DNA from: Candidatus Korobacter versatilis
Lineage (GTDB): Bacteria; Acidobacteriota; Terriglobia; Terriglobales; Acidobacteriaceae
Direction of reading: 5' to 3'
DNA: 64,000 bases
Assembly: GCA_016185395.1 (NCBI GenBank)
Contig: JACPNR010000006.1
Coordinates: 62,001-126,000 of the forward strand
Within the stretch, counting starts at the first letter, position 1. Every line of letters begins with the position of its first letter. Below are positions 54,645 through 62,495 of this stretch, piece by piece. Position numbers and translations under genes: made by a program. A model generated the notes under the pieces. That model made no database searches. It saw only the letters and a program-made list of their open reading frames with translations, and was not told the DNA's origin.

Positions 54645-55022
54645 ACCTGTAGATTCTCACCCTGCACAACTCGCGTTGCAGTTACTCGACAGCTACTTGA
54701 CAACGGCGCGCGCGAAGCATAACAAGAGCGAAAAATTTTTCTTGCAAACAACGCGCGCAACTTTCCACAGCCATTTTTTTTCGTGGTAGGATGCGGCTCA
54801 GTCAAAAAGAAATCCGCTGCCCTGATTCGGCAACAACAGATTCGAAACTTACCCGTCGCCCAGCCGGCGCCGGCCTTGGCAATAAGCGACTCAACCATCG
54901 TCCCGCTCCGCCTTTGGCGGTTTCATCCAGCCCGAGGCGACAGGGATTGCTGTTCAAGAAACCACTTTTTCACAGGCTGCGCCGGCGCTTGCCGGAGCGC
55001 CAGATCGATAAGGCTTGGCACA
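54645..55022. other. Upstream region of dnaA
   Basis: No gene is credible here. It holds an A/T-rich segment (GCGAAAAATTTTTCTTGC, then CATTTTTTTT) and two degenerate DnaA-box-like sites, CTTTCCACA (54761-54769) and TTTTTCACA near 54967. This is the likely dnaA promoter region; no confident -35/-10 pair was identified. An open frame running into dnaA from 54783 is not conserved-looking. Confidence 0.45.
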
Positions 55023-56420
55023 ATGTCTCTCTCGTCTACCGCTACCGCGACTGCCAATCCCTGGGTCCGGATCCTTTCCGCGCTCGAGAAAAAGATCAAC
55101 CGCCACTCGTTCGAGACCTGGCTCAAGCCCACCCGCTTCAGCCACGCCGAGGGCGAGTTGCTCGTCATCCGCGTGCCCACCGCGGAGTTCCGCAACATCG
55201 GCGAGAAGTACGCCGACCTCATCCAGGAGGCCATCGACGGCCTCGACCTGGGTTACAACGACGTCAAGTACATGACGCAGGAGGAGCTCGCTCCGCCCGC
55301 GCCCGTCCGCGCCGATGGCGGCTTTGCCGCCGTGGGCACGGGACAATCCAACGTTCCCGGAGCGCGTCCCGGCGCGCAGGTGCGCTTCGATTGGGATGGC
55401 GCCGCGCAGCTCAACCCGCGCTACACCTTCGACAACTTCGTGATCGGAGCGGCGAATCAGTTCGCGCACGCCGCGGCGCAGGCCGTGGCCGAGCGTCCCT
55501 CGAAGGCCTACAACCCGCTCTTCCTCTACGGCCCGGTCGGCATGGGCAAGACGCACCTGATGCAAGCCATCGGGCACGAGATCAAGCGCCGCCTGCCGGA
55601 GGCGGCCATCTGCTACCTGTCGAGCGAGAAGTTCACCAACGAAATGATCAACTCGTTGCGTTACGACAAGATGACCAGCTTCCGCGATAAGTATCGCCAC
55701 GTGGACGTGCTGCTCATCGACGACATCCAGTTCCTCGCTCAAAAAGAACGCACGCAGGAAGAGTTCTTCCACACCTTCAACGCGCTGCACGAAGGGCTGA
55801 AGCAGATCGTGATCGCCAGCGACCGTCCGCCGAAGGAGCTGGCCGAGATCGAGGACCGCCTGCGCAACCGCTTCGAGTGGGGATTGATCGCGGACATCCA
55901 GCCTCCCGACCTCGAGACCAAGGTCGCCATCCTGCAGAAGAAGGCGGAGACGGAACGCGTGTCGCTGCCCACCGACGTCGCGCTCTTCATCGCGTCGAAC
56001 ATCCGCTCGAACGTGCGCGAGCTCGAAGGCGCGCTCATCCGGCTCATCGCCTACTCCTCGCTCACCGGCACGGAGATCAATATCCAGACGGTGCAGCAGG
56101 TGCTCAAGAACTTCATCGAGGCGCAATCGCGCAAGGTGACCATCGACTCCATCCAGAAAGCCGTGTCGGAGCAGTTCGGCCTGCGCGTGCCGGAGATCAA
56201 GGCGAAGAACAACTCGCGCCAGATTGTCTATCCGCGGCAGATCGCCATGTATTTGGCTAAGCACCTGACGGAAGCGTCGCTGCCCGAGATCGGCCGCCAG
56301 TTCGGCGGCAAGCACCACACCACCGTGATGCATTCGGTCGACAAGATCGAGACCGTCCGCAAGAACGACAAGGATTTGAACAGGTTGCTGAATAAGCTGA
56401 CCGAGACGCTGACTACGTAG
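55023..56420 (+). CDS. dnaA: Chromosomal replication initiator protein DnaA
   Basis: A 465-residue AAA+ initiator that binds origin boxes and opens DNA. Domain I includes S-F-E-T-W-L-K-P; a Gly/Pro/Ala linker is domain II (about 90-125); domain III starts at about 130 with Y-T-F-D-N-F and Walker A G-P-V-G-M-G-K-T-H-L (about 170-178), L-L-I-D-D-I-Q-F-L and R-L-R-N-R-F-E-W-G-L; domain IV ends with G-G-K-H-H-T-T-V-M-H-S. The start 55023 gives the normal N-terminus. Confidence 0.97.
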   Translation: MSLSSTATATANPWVRILSALEKKINRHSFETWLKPTRFSHAEGELLVIRVPTAEFRNIGEKYADLIQEAIDGLDLGYNDVKYMTQEELAPPAPVRADGGFAAVGTGQSNVPGARPGAQVRFDWDGAAQLNPRYTFDNFVIGAANQFAHAAAQAVAERPSKAYNPLFLYGPVGMGKTHLMQAIGHEIKRRLPEAAICYLSSEKFTNEMINSLRYDKMTSFRDKYRHVDVLLIDDIQFLAQKERTQEEFFHTFNALHEGLKQIVIASDRPPKELAEIEDRLRNRFEWGLIADIQPPDLETKVAILQKKAETERVSLPTDVALFIASNIRSNVRELEGALIRLIAYSSLTGTEINIQTVQQVLKNFIEAQSRKVTIDSIQKAVSEQFGLRVPEIKAKNNSRQIVYPRQIAMYLAKHLTEASLPEIGRQFGGKHHTTVMHSVDKIETVRKNDKDLNRLLNKLTETLTT

Positions 56421-56703
56421 CAGCAGTTTGCGCTTCGTTTTCCGCCGAACGCTTGCGTTTTATACGGGCACGATGTGGAGAGCATGTGGAAGATGTGGGA
56501 CAGCGGGACGCAATCGAGGTCGAGTCCCGGTCCTGCAGCGGCGCCAACCGTGAACGGGACCAGGTATCGGCGGGCGCCGCAGCGGAAAAGTAGTACAGGC
56601 TGAGGGGATTAGGATTGATTCCCACTTTTCCTCTCCACCTACTGTTACTACTGGTTTATTAGTGGTTTGATTTGATATAGAAACATCAGTCGGGGACACC
56701 ACA
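56421..56703. other. dnaA-dnaN intergenic region, candidate oriC
   Basis: A 283-base gap without a gene. It contains three tandem sites like inverted DnaA boxes (TGTGGAGAG at 56474, TGTGGAAGA at 56485, TGTGGGACA at 56494) and an A/T-rich stretch (about 56638-56685; TTATTAGTGGTTTGATTTGA) that could unwind. Boxes differ from the TGTGGATAA consensus at two to three positions. Position beside dnaA and the switch of gene direction near here support an origin. Confidence 0.45.
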
Positions 56704-56760
56704 ATGCCTTCAGCTATGGCTTCTACCGGAACGGGAGCAGGCACCGAGACAGGGACGACC

Positions 56761-57873
56761 ATGGAGATCACAGTCAGCAAGCTCGACCTGCTGAAAGAAT
56801 TGACGGCGACGCAGGGCGTGGTCGAGCGCAAGACGACCATTCCCATCCTGTCAAATTTCCTTTTCGAGGCCGCCGGCGACAAACTCTCCATCACCGCCAC
56901 CGACCTTGATCTGAGCCTGCGCACCGCGTGCGCGGCCAAAGTGAAGAAGGAAGGCTCCTGCACCATCCCGGCGCGCAAACTCTACGACTACGTGAAACTG
57001 CTGCCCGATGGCGACATCTCCATCAAGCAGCTCGAGAACCACTGGGTGCAGATCCGCAGCGGCCGCTCGAACACGAAGATGGTCGGCATGGCGCGCGCGA
57101 ACTTCCCGGCACTGCCGGTTTTCCCGACGTCGGGCGTGGTGAAATTGCCGGCCAGCGTGCTCCGCATGATGATCGCGAAGACCATCTTCGCCATCTCGAA
57201 CGAGGAATCCCGCTACACGCTCAACGGCGCGCTGCTCGTGCTCAAGCCGGAGTCCATCACCATGGTCGCCACCGACGGCCACCGCCTCGCGCACATCGAG
57301 ACTGGCGCCGCCAAGTTCGATGTCTCCGGCGAACTCAAGGTCCTGGTCCCCAAGAAGGCCATGGCCGAGATCAACGCCCTGCTTTCCGGGAGCGATGTGG
57401 AACACGTGGAGTTCGGCCGCGACGAGTCCACGCTCTTCTTCCGCATCGGCTCGCGCCTGCTCACCTCGCGCCAGCTCACCGGGCAGTTCCCCAACTACGA
57501 AGCCGTCCTCCCGAAAGACAACAACAAGTTCGTGGTGCTGCGCTCGGAGGATCTGGCCGCGGCCATCCAGCGCGTGGCGCAGTTTGCCGACGAGCGCTCG
57601 GGCGCCATCCGCATGCGGCTCGATAAGGGCGAGGTGAAAGTGTCATCGTCCTCTACCGAGACCGGCGAGTCGGAAGATTCCATCGAGACCAGCTACAACG
57701 GCGAGATGGTCACCATCGGCTTCAACTCCAGCTACCTACTCGATTTCCTCAAGGCCACGCCCGGCGGCGAAGTGCGCCTCGAATTCAAGGACGCCCAGTC
57801 CGCCGGCCAGATGCGCCCCGAAGAAGGTGACGACTTCAAGTACCGCTACGTCGTCATGCCCATGCGGATATGA
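56761..57873 (+). CDS. dnaN: DNA polymerase III beta sliding clamp
   Basis: A 370-residue processivity clamp. The start M-E-I-T-V-S-K-L-D-L-L-K-E-L at 56761 matches the family; an in-frame ATG at 56704 would add a Gly/Thr-rich 19-residue leader. Three clamp domains are seen, with T-T-I-P-I-L-S-N-F-L in the first, V-A-T-D-G-H-R-L-A in the second and Y-R-Y-V-V-M-P-M-R-I at the end. The downstream gene overlaps the stop by four bases. Confidence 0.96.
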   Translation: MEITVSKLDLLKELTATQGVVERKTTIPILSNFLFEAAGDKLSITATDLDLSLRTACAAKVKKEGSCTIPARKLYDYVKLLPDGDISIKQLENHWVQIRSGRSNTKMVGMARANFPALPVFPTSGVVKLPASVLRMMIAKTIFAISNEESRYTLNGALLVLKPESITMVATDGHRLAHIETGAAKFDVSGELKVLVPKKAMAEINALLSGSDVEHVEFGRDESTLFFRIGSRLLTSRQLTGQFPNYEAVLPKDNNKFVVLRSEDLAAAIQRVAQFADERSGAIRMRLDKGEVKVSSSSTETGESEDSIETSYNGEMVTIGFNSSYLLDFLKATPGGEVRLEFKDAQSAGQMRPEEGDDFKYRYVVMPMRI

Positions 57874-58661
57874 CGTTTCTGCGAAATCGGCTGATTCGGA
57901 TTTGCGCCGCTGTGATTCTGGCGGCGCTTCTCTTTTTGAGTCACAAAGGAACCATTTCTTCCACCGAAGCAGGCACAGTCGCGGCATTCGTTCTCGTTTA
58001 CATCACTTTGGAGTATGTGATCACGAATCACGAGATTCTTGCGGTAATGAAGAACCAGTGGGCGAGGCAGAGCGCAGTGCTTATGCGTTTCGGGCTGAGA
58101 CAGCTAGCAGGAGAGGCTCAAGTATGGATAGCAAACTTCGGCTTAGCAAATCTCATGGTTATCGAAGTTCGCATCGAGTCGCGGAGGGATGATCGTGTGA
58201 TTCTTTATAAGCATGCAATCATCGCGCCCGGTGTAGTCAAGCATTACGCCATCCCGAAGAGCGTCTACCAGCATGTTCAATTGTTCCGGGCGTACGACGT
58301 CTCCGTGAAGTACTTTGGCATTGATGAAGTCGAACAATCGGCCAGCCGGGCATACACACTTCTTGTCTCGCAGGGTCGTGTTGTCAAGATCAAGCGCGGA
58401 ATCCATGAGATGTGGGGAGTTGATTGCCCAAAGTGCATGACTTGGCCGTACACATGCATGATTACAGATGGGCTTCAGAACTATGAGGAGGCAGTCGTCC
58501 GAATGAACGAAATGGCGGAGGAGCTCCGCGAGACCTGCCCCGACCACGCGTCGAAATGGACACTAACGACCGAACACGCTAACAAGAAGGGGACAAAAGA
58601 GGACGTATCGTGGTCAGACAGTGACAGGCGCTGGCATCGAGGCAGCGATAAGGGGCGCTGA
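57870..58661 (+). CDS. Two-helix membrane protein of unknown function
   Basis: A 263-residue protein. Two N-terminal membrane helices (about 8-26 and 33-52) are followed by about 200 soluble residues rich in beta pattern (I-E-V-R-I-E-S-R-R-D-D-R-V-I-L-Y) and a Cys cluster (C-P-K-C-M-T-W-P-Y-T-C). It is not recognised. The ATG overlaps the dnaN stop (ATGA), but the lower GC content and codon use differ from dnaN, suggesting a later arrival. Confidence 0.72.
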   Translation: MTFLRNRLIRICAAVILAALLFLSHKGTISSTEAGTVAAFVLVYITLEYVITNHEILAVMKNQWARQSAVLMRFGLRQLAGEAQVWIANFGLANLMVIEVRIESRRDDRVILYKHAIIAPGVVKHYAIPKSVYQHVQLFRAYDVSVKYFGIDEVEQSASRAYTLLVSQGRVVKIKRGIHEMWGVDCPKCMTWPYTCMITDGLQNYEEAVVRMNEMAEELRETCPDHASKWTLTTEHANKKGTKEDVSWSDSDRRWHRGSDKGR

Positions 58662-58756
58662 CCCGACCGCCGTAACGGCACCACTCGCTGCAGCTGGAGC
58701 CGCGGTAGTATGGGTCTTGGTGTTGCTGCTCTGGGGGGCGAGTTCAGCTGAGGCGG

Positions 58757-59203
58757 TTAGTCCTCAATTGTTACACGCTTGGCGCGTCCGTCGAAGGTGA
58801 CGGTCCAATTGCGCAGGATGTCCCTGCCAATCAAACACGCGTAGGAGCGCTCCTTCGCAAATACAGCCGATACGATGCGGATGGAGTTGAACGGGCGCAA
58901 AGCGGTGCCGGGAAAGCTTATTGCGCCGGCGTGTTCGCCACAGCGATGCGTCGCGCCAATCGCTGTTATCTCACTTCCCTCATTCGTCTGGAAGAGTTTG
59001 CAGTAGTTTGCAAATACTTTGCTAACGACCGTAACAGATGCACCGGTGTCCAGCAGCGCTTTGATGGGTCGGGCCGCCGGGTATTCCAGACCAATGGCAT
59101 GCCCGGCCTTGATGACGTCGCGAGAGTTCAGGATAACGACATCGATGCAGGGACCGGGATCAGTCTGATCGAAGGGATTCCACTCGAGCTCTACGCGAGA
59201 CAT
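58757..59203 (-). CDS. Retropepsin-like aspartic protease family protein
   Basis: A 148-residue single-domain aspartic protease fold. The catalytic motif is A-L-L-D-T-G-A-S-V-T-V-V (Asp52), and the second hydrophobic-Gly signature is C-L-I-G-R-D-I-L-R-N-W. Like retroviral enzymes it would act as a dimer. A 77-residue protein is encoded directly before it with one base between stop and start, so the two are translationally coupled. Substrate is unknown. It lies in a lower-GC islet. Confidence 0.88.
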   Translation of the reverse strand: MSRVELEWNPFDQTDPGPCIDVVILNSRDVIKAGHAIGLEYPAARPIKALLDTGASVTVVSKVFANYCKLFQTNEGSEITAIGATHRCGEHAGAISFPGTALRPFNSIRIVSAVFAKERSYACLIGRDILRNWTVTFDGRAKRVTIED

Positions 59204-59204
59204 T

Positions 59205-59438
59205 CTAGGAGACGAGATAGACTGGGTCTCTCAGCCATATCTGCTTTACAAGAAAGCCGCGACCTACCCCGAACTTCTGCAGACCAGCCTTAAGAGCATC
59301 CGAGTAAGTGCCAAAGAACCCGTCCAAGACCACGTTTTCTTGTATTACTACATATTCTCCGGGATGCGAACGCGACCATTCTGCGCGGTGATCCTCGAAT
59401 ACTCGGAGCTCCGTCGAGAAGAGAGCAGGCGTCTGCAT
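59205..59438 (-). CDS. Small protein partner of the retropepsin gene, DUF5678-like
   Basis: A 77-residue protein: E-W-S-R-S-H-P-G-E-Y-V-V-I-Q, G-F-F-G-T-Y-S-D-A-L-K-A-G and F-L-V-K-Q-I. The pattern resembles small DUF5678-type proteins often found beside retropepsin-like genes. Its role is unknown; it may be a substrate, chaperone or partner of the protease. Coupled to the next gene by TAG-A-ATG. Confidence 0.7.
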   Translation of the reverse strand: MQTPALFSTELRVFEDHRAEWSRSHPGEYVVIQENVVLDGFFGTYSDALKAGLQKFGVGRGFLVKQIWLRDPVYLVS

Positions 59439-59479
59439 CGAAATCCCCCAAGAAGTCTAGTTTCCGAGACCGTGGACAG

Positions 59480-59534
59480 TTAGGTTCATTGCGTTATTGC
59501 ACTATAACGTCATAATGCCAAAATGCGATAATGC
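59480..59534. repeat. Reiterated GCGTTATTGC/GCGATAATGC words before a small gene
   Basis: CATTGCGTTATTGCACTATA, ACGTCATAATGCCAAAATGC and GATAATGCAG: variants of one word in both orientations. It covers the region upstream of and including the start of the 59515 gene and could be an operator for its product or a repeat of the word-reiterating class. Confidence 0.5.
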
Positions 59535-59835
59535 AGTCAAGTCTCTTGTGAGCCCTAGGGAAAAGCACATTCCGGATGATGCCCAACGGACCTCCATCTG
59601 TCTTACAGCGGAGGATAGGGCTGCGGTTCGCTGGATCAACGAGGTTCGCCGCGCCAAGAAGGACAAACGGACAACAACCAACGATATCCTCGTGGATGCG
59701 CTCTGGTACTTCCTGGAGAAGACTGAGAGCAGAACGAGAGACCAGATTCGTGGCACGTTGCCGCCCGTCGCGCCTGTCCTGCCACCCGCGCCCGAGAAGG
59801 TCACCGAGATTCACAAACCAAAGAAGAAACGCTGA
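59515..59835 (+). CDS. Small ribbon-helix-helix-like basic protein
   Basis: A 106-residue protein. A central part, R-T-S-I-C-L-T-A-E-D-R-A-A-V followed by a helix and then T-T-N-D-I-L-V-D-A-L-W-Y-F-L, has the strand-helix-helix order of RHH DNA-binding domains. The C-terminus is Pro-rich and ends K-P-K-K-K-R. An in-frame TTG at 59497 is possible. A repressor role on the repeated words around its start is speculation. Confidence 0.6.
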   Translation: MPKCDNAVKSLVSPREKHIPDDAQRTSICLTAEDRAAVRWINEVRRAKKDKRTTTNDILVDALWYFLEKTESRTRDQIRGTLPPVAPVLPPAPEKVTEIHKPKKKR

Positions 59836-59870
59836 AAAAGCAGTCACAAACGGGCGTACACTTCCCCGCC

Positions 59871-60485
59871 ATGCTCAAGCGCCTGACCGCCGTCCTCCTT
59901 CTTCTCTTCGCTGCCGCCGCCTTGGCGCAGGCGCCCGCCGCGGGCAAGAAGCCGAACCCCGGTCTGCGTCCTGATGCCGGCGCCATCACCGCCGGCGTCT
60001 ATCACAACCGCTACTTCGGCTTCGATTACCAGCTCCCCGCCGGCTTCGACGACCGCACCTCCGCCATGCCGAAAGATGGACGCGGCATCACCTTCGCGCT
60101 GCTCTACATCTCCGAGCCCAAGCACCAGACCAGGGTTGCCCGCTCGGTCACGCTGCTCGCCGATGACGCCATCGTCTGGAAGTCGAAGGACGGCGCCGCG
60201 TACCTCGACAAGGTCAACGTGCAGATGCAGGCGCACGCCGGCCTCGTCGGCAAGCTCCTCCCGCTCGAGATCGCCGGGCACACCTTCTACCGCCAGGACT
60301 ACCAGCCGCACGCGCAATTCCTCGCGCGCCAGACCATCGTCGCCACCGTGATAAAGGGGTACGTGCTCTCCGCCGTGCTCACCGCCGGCGACGCCGCCGG
60401 CATCGACGCCCTGCTCGCCGGCGTCCGCGCCATGAAGTTCAACCCAGCCAAGCCCAAGACGACGACATCCACACCGCGCCGATGA
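59871..60485 (+). CDS. Exported protein of unknown function (paralogue of the 62496 protein N-terminal domain)
   Basis: A 204-residue protein with a clear signal peptide (cleavage after A-L-A-Q, about residue 20). The mature part begins with G-A-I-T-A-G-V-Y-H-N-R-Y-F-G-F-D-Y-Q-L-P-A-G-F, which matches the same region of the TonB-C protein at 62496. Function is unknown; the shared motif suggests a common envelope domain. Confidence 0.75.
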   Translation: MLKRLTAVLLLLFAAAALAQAPAAGKKPNPGLRPDAGAITAGVYHNRYFGFDYQLPAGFDDRTSAMPKDGRGITFALLYISEPKHQTRVARSVTLLADDAIVWKSKDGAAYLDKVNVQMQAHAGLVGKLLPLEIAGHTFYRQDYQPHAQFLARQTIVATVIKGYVLSAVLTAGDAAGIDALLAGVRAMKFNPAKPKTTTSTPRR

Positions 60486-60530
60486 ACCCCGCTTGTTGAA
60501 CCCCGGGTCTCGAACGTTGGCCTTCGGAGG

Positions 60531-60592
60531 GGCAGCGCTTCAGCGCTGCCGTTCAGCCCGCTGCTGGCAGTTCGAGCCCGCTTCAGCGGGCG
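60531..60592. repeat. Two hairpins between plus-strand genes
   Basis: GGCAGCGCTTCAGCGCTGCC (60531-60550) and GCCCGCTTCAGCGGGC (60576-60591) lie between the exported-protein gene and the deacetylase gene. They resemble the 12430 cluster. Confidence 0.7.
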
Positions 60593-60619
60593 GCACGACC
60601 TGACGTACACTCTCGCCAC

Positions 60620-61669
60620 ATGCCCGGCAGCTTCGTCATCTCGCTCGACTTCGAGTTGCACTGGGGTGTACGCGACCACCGGTCTGTCGCCGACTATCGC
60701 GAGAACCTTCTGGGCGTCCGGCACGCGATTCCGCAGATGCTCGCTGCCTTCGCTCGTTTCAACGTGCGCGCCACCTGGGCGACCGTCGGCTTCCTCTTCT
60801 TCGCCCGGAAGGCAGACCTGCTCGCGGCGCTGCCGGCGCTGCGCCCGGAGTATGAAGACGCTACGCTCTCGCCCTACCCGGAACTCGCCTCCATCGGCGA
60901 CTCGGAGGCTGCGGACCCATTCCACTACGGGGCGTCCCTCCTGCGGCTCATCCAGCAGACGCCCGGGCAGGAGATCGCGACGCACACCTTCTCCCACTAC
61001 TTCTGCCTGGAAAAGGGACAGACGCTCGATGCCTTCGAGGCCGACCTCGCGGCCGCACAGCTCGCCGCCGAGCGCTTCGGCCTGGGGACAAAGCCGCTGC
61101 AGTCGCTGGTGTTCCCGCGCAACCAGTCGAACGGCGCGTATCTCGAAGCCTGCCGCCGCGCCGGCTTCGTGTGTTACCGCGGCAACCAGCGCTCGCCGCT
61201 CTACGCCGCGTCGGACACGCTCGGCGACAAGGGCCTCGTCAAGCGCGGGCTCCGGCTTGCTGACGCGTATCTGCCGCTCACCGGCCTGAGCGCGCGGTCG
61301 TTGCCGGAGATCGCTGCGCAGGATCCCGGCGTGCCCTACGACGTCCCCGCGAGCCGCTTCTTGCGTCCGTACGCGCCGAGGCTGGGGTTCCTCGAGCCGC
61401 TGCGCATGCGCCGCATCGAGCGCGAGATGACGCAGGCGGCCGAGCGCGGGCTCGTCTATCACCTGTGGTGGCATCCCCATAATTTCGGCGCGAACACCGC
61501 GGAGAACATCGCCGCGCTCGAGCGCTTGCTGGGCCACTTCGGCAAGCTGCGCCGCGAGCACGGCATCGAGAGCCGGACGATGGCGGAGGTGGCCGGGCAG
61601 GCCGCCGTCTTCTCAGCGACTTCTTCTTCCGCGCGCCAAGATTCGCCGCCGGTGAACGCGAACGCATGA
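60620..61669 (+). CDS. Polysaccharide deacetylase-family protein
   Basis: A 349-residue protein. S-L-D-F-E-L-H-W-G near the N-terminus carries the first acidic metal ligand, and H-T-F-S-H (His122/His126) the His pair; a later V-Y-H-L-W-W-H-P-H is the last conserved block. No signal peptide is evident, so a cytoplasmic glycan precursor may be the substrate. It overlaps the formyltransferase start by four bases. Confidence 0.88.
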   Translation: MPGSFVISLDFELHWGVRDHRSVADYRENLLGVRHAIPQMLAAFARFNVRATWATVGFLFFARKADLLAALPALRPEYEDATLSPYPELASIGDSEAADPFHYGASLLRLIQQTPGQEIATHTFSHYFCLEKGQTLDAFEADLAAAQLAAERFGLGTKPLQSLVFPRNQSNGAYLEACRRAGFVCYRGNQRSPLYAASDTLGDKGLVKRGLRLADAYLPLTGLSARSLPEIAAQDPGVPYDVPASRFLRPYAPRLGFLEPLRMRRIEREMTQAAERGLVYHLWWHPHNFGANTAENIAALERLLGHFGKLRREHGIESRTMAEVAGQAAVFSATSSSARQDSPPVNANA

Positions 61670-62481
61670 CCGACGCCCAGCCGAACGCCGCCGCCACGCC
61701 GAAGCAGAAGACGCTCGTACTGCTCACCCGCCCCGGCGACTACGGACGCATCGTCCACAACTTCCTCGCGCAGCGCTTTCCCTTCAATGCCGTGGTCTAC
61801 GAAGCCCCCGGCAGCTCGTGGGAGCTCGCGCGCCGCCGCGTCGAGCGGCTCGGCCTGTGGCACACGCTGGGACAGATCGCCTTCCGCGCCGGCGTCTTTC
61901 CTCTCCTGGCGCTCGGTGCGCGTGCGCGGATCGCCGAGTTGATGCGCGAGCACGGACTCGCCACCGCGCCGGTCCCCAAGGAAGTCGAAACCATCCACGT
62001 GCCGAGCGTGAACTCGTCCGCGTGTCTCGCCGCGCTCGAGCGGCTCAAGCCGGATGTGGTCATCGTCGCCGGCACGCGCATCTTGAGCGAGCAGGCGCTT
62101 GCCGCCGTCCCCGGCGCCGCCTTCGTCAACATCCACGCTGGCATCACGCCGCTCTATCGCGGCGTCCACGGCGCCTATTGGGCGCTCGCGGAGAACGACG
62201 CCGCTCACTGCGGCGTCACCGTCCACCTGGTGGACAAGGGCATCGACACCGGCGGCATCCTCGCCCAGGCGCAGGTCGTCCCCACGCACCGCGACAACTT
62301 CGCCACCTACGGCCTGCTGCAGACCGCCGCCGGCCTGGCTTTGCTAAGAGACGAAGTCCTCGCCCGCCTGCTTGCCGGCGACCGCTCCACCCGGCGCGCG
62401 CCCGCGGGAGCATCGCGGCTCTGGAGCCATCCCACCGCGTGGCAGTATCTGCGGACGCGTCTCGCGCGCGGGGTCCGCTAG
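61666..62481 (+). CDS. Formyltransferase-family enzyme
   Basis: A 271-residue N10-formyltetrahydrofolate-type formyltransferase. The core is V-N-I-H-A-G-I-T-P-L-Y-R-G (the Asn-x-His pair), H-C-G-V-T-V-H-L-V-D-K-G-I-D-T-G-G-I-L with the catalytic Asp. It is neither purN nor fmt in its flanks. ATGA overlap with the deacetylase suggests both modify an amino sugar, deacetylation then formylation; this is inference. Confidence 0.87.
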   Translation: MTDAQPNAAATPKQKTLVLLTRPGDYGRIVHNFLAQRFPFNAVVYEAPGSSWELARRRVERLGLWHTLGQIAFRAGVFPLLALGARARIAELMREHGLATAPVPKEVETIHVPSVNSSACLAALERLKPDVVIVAGTRILSEQALAAVPGAAFVNIHAGITPLYRGVHGAYWALAENDAAHCGVTVHLVDKGIDTGGILAQAQVVPTHRDNFATYGLLQTAAGLALLRDEVLARLLAGDRSTRRAPAGASRLWSHPTAWQYLRTRLARGVR

Positions 62482-62495
62482 CGGGCTTCTGTAAA

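Noticed and set aside
54783-55022. 80-residue N-terminal extension of DnaA
   Set aside because: The extension is Arg/Cys-rich and unlike DnaA domain I; the ATG at 55023 starts the normal protein.
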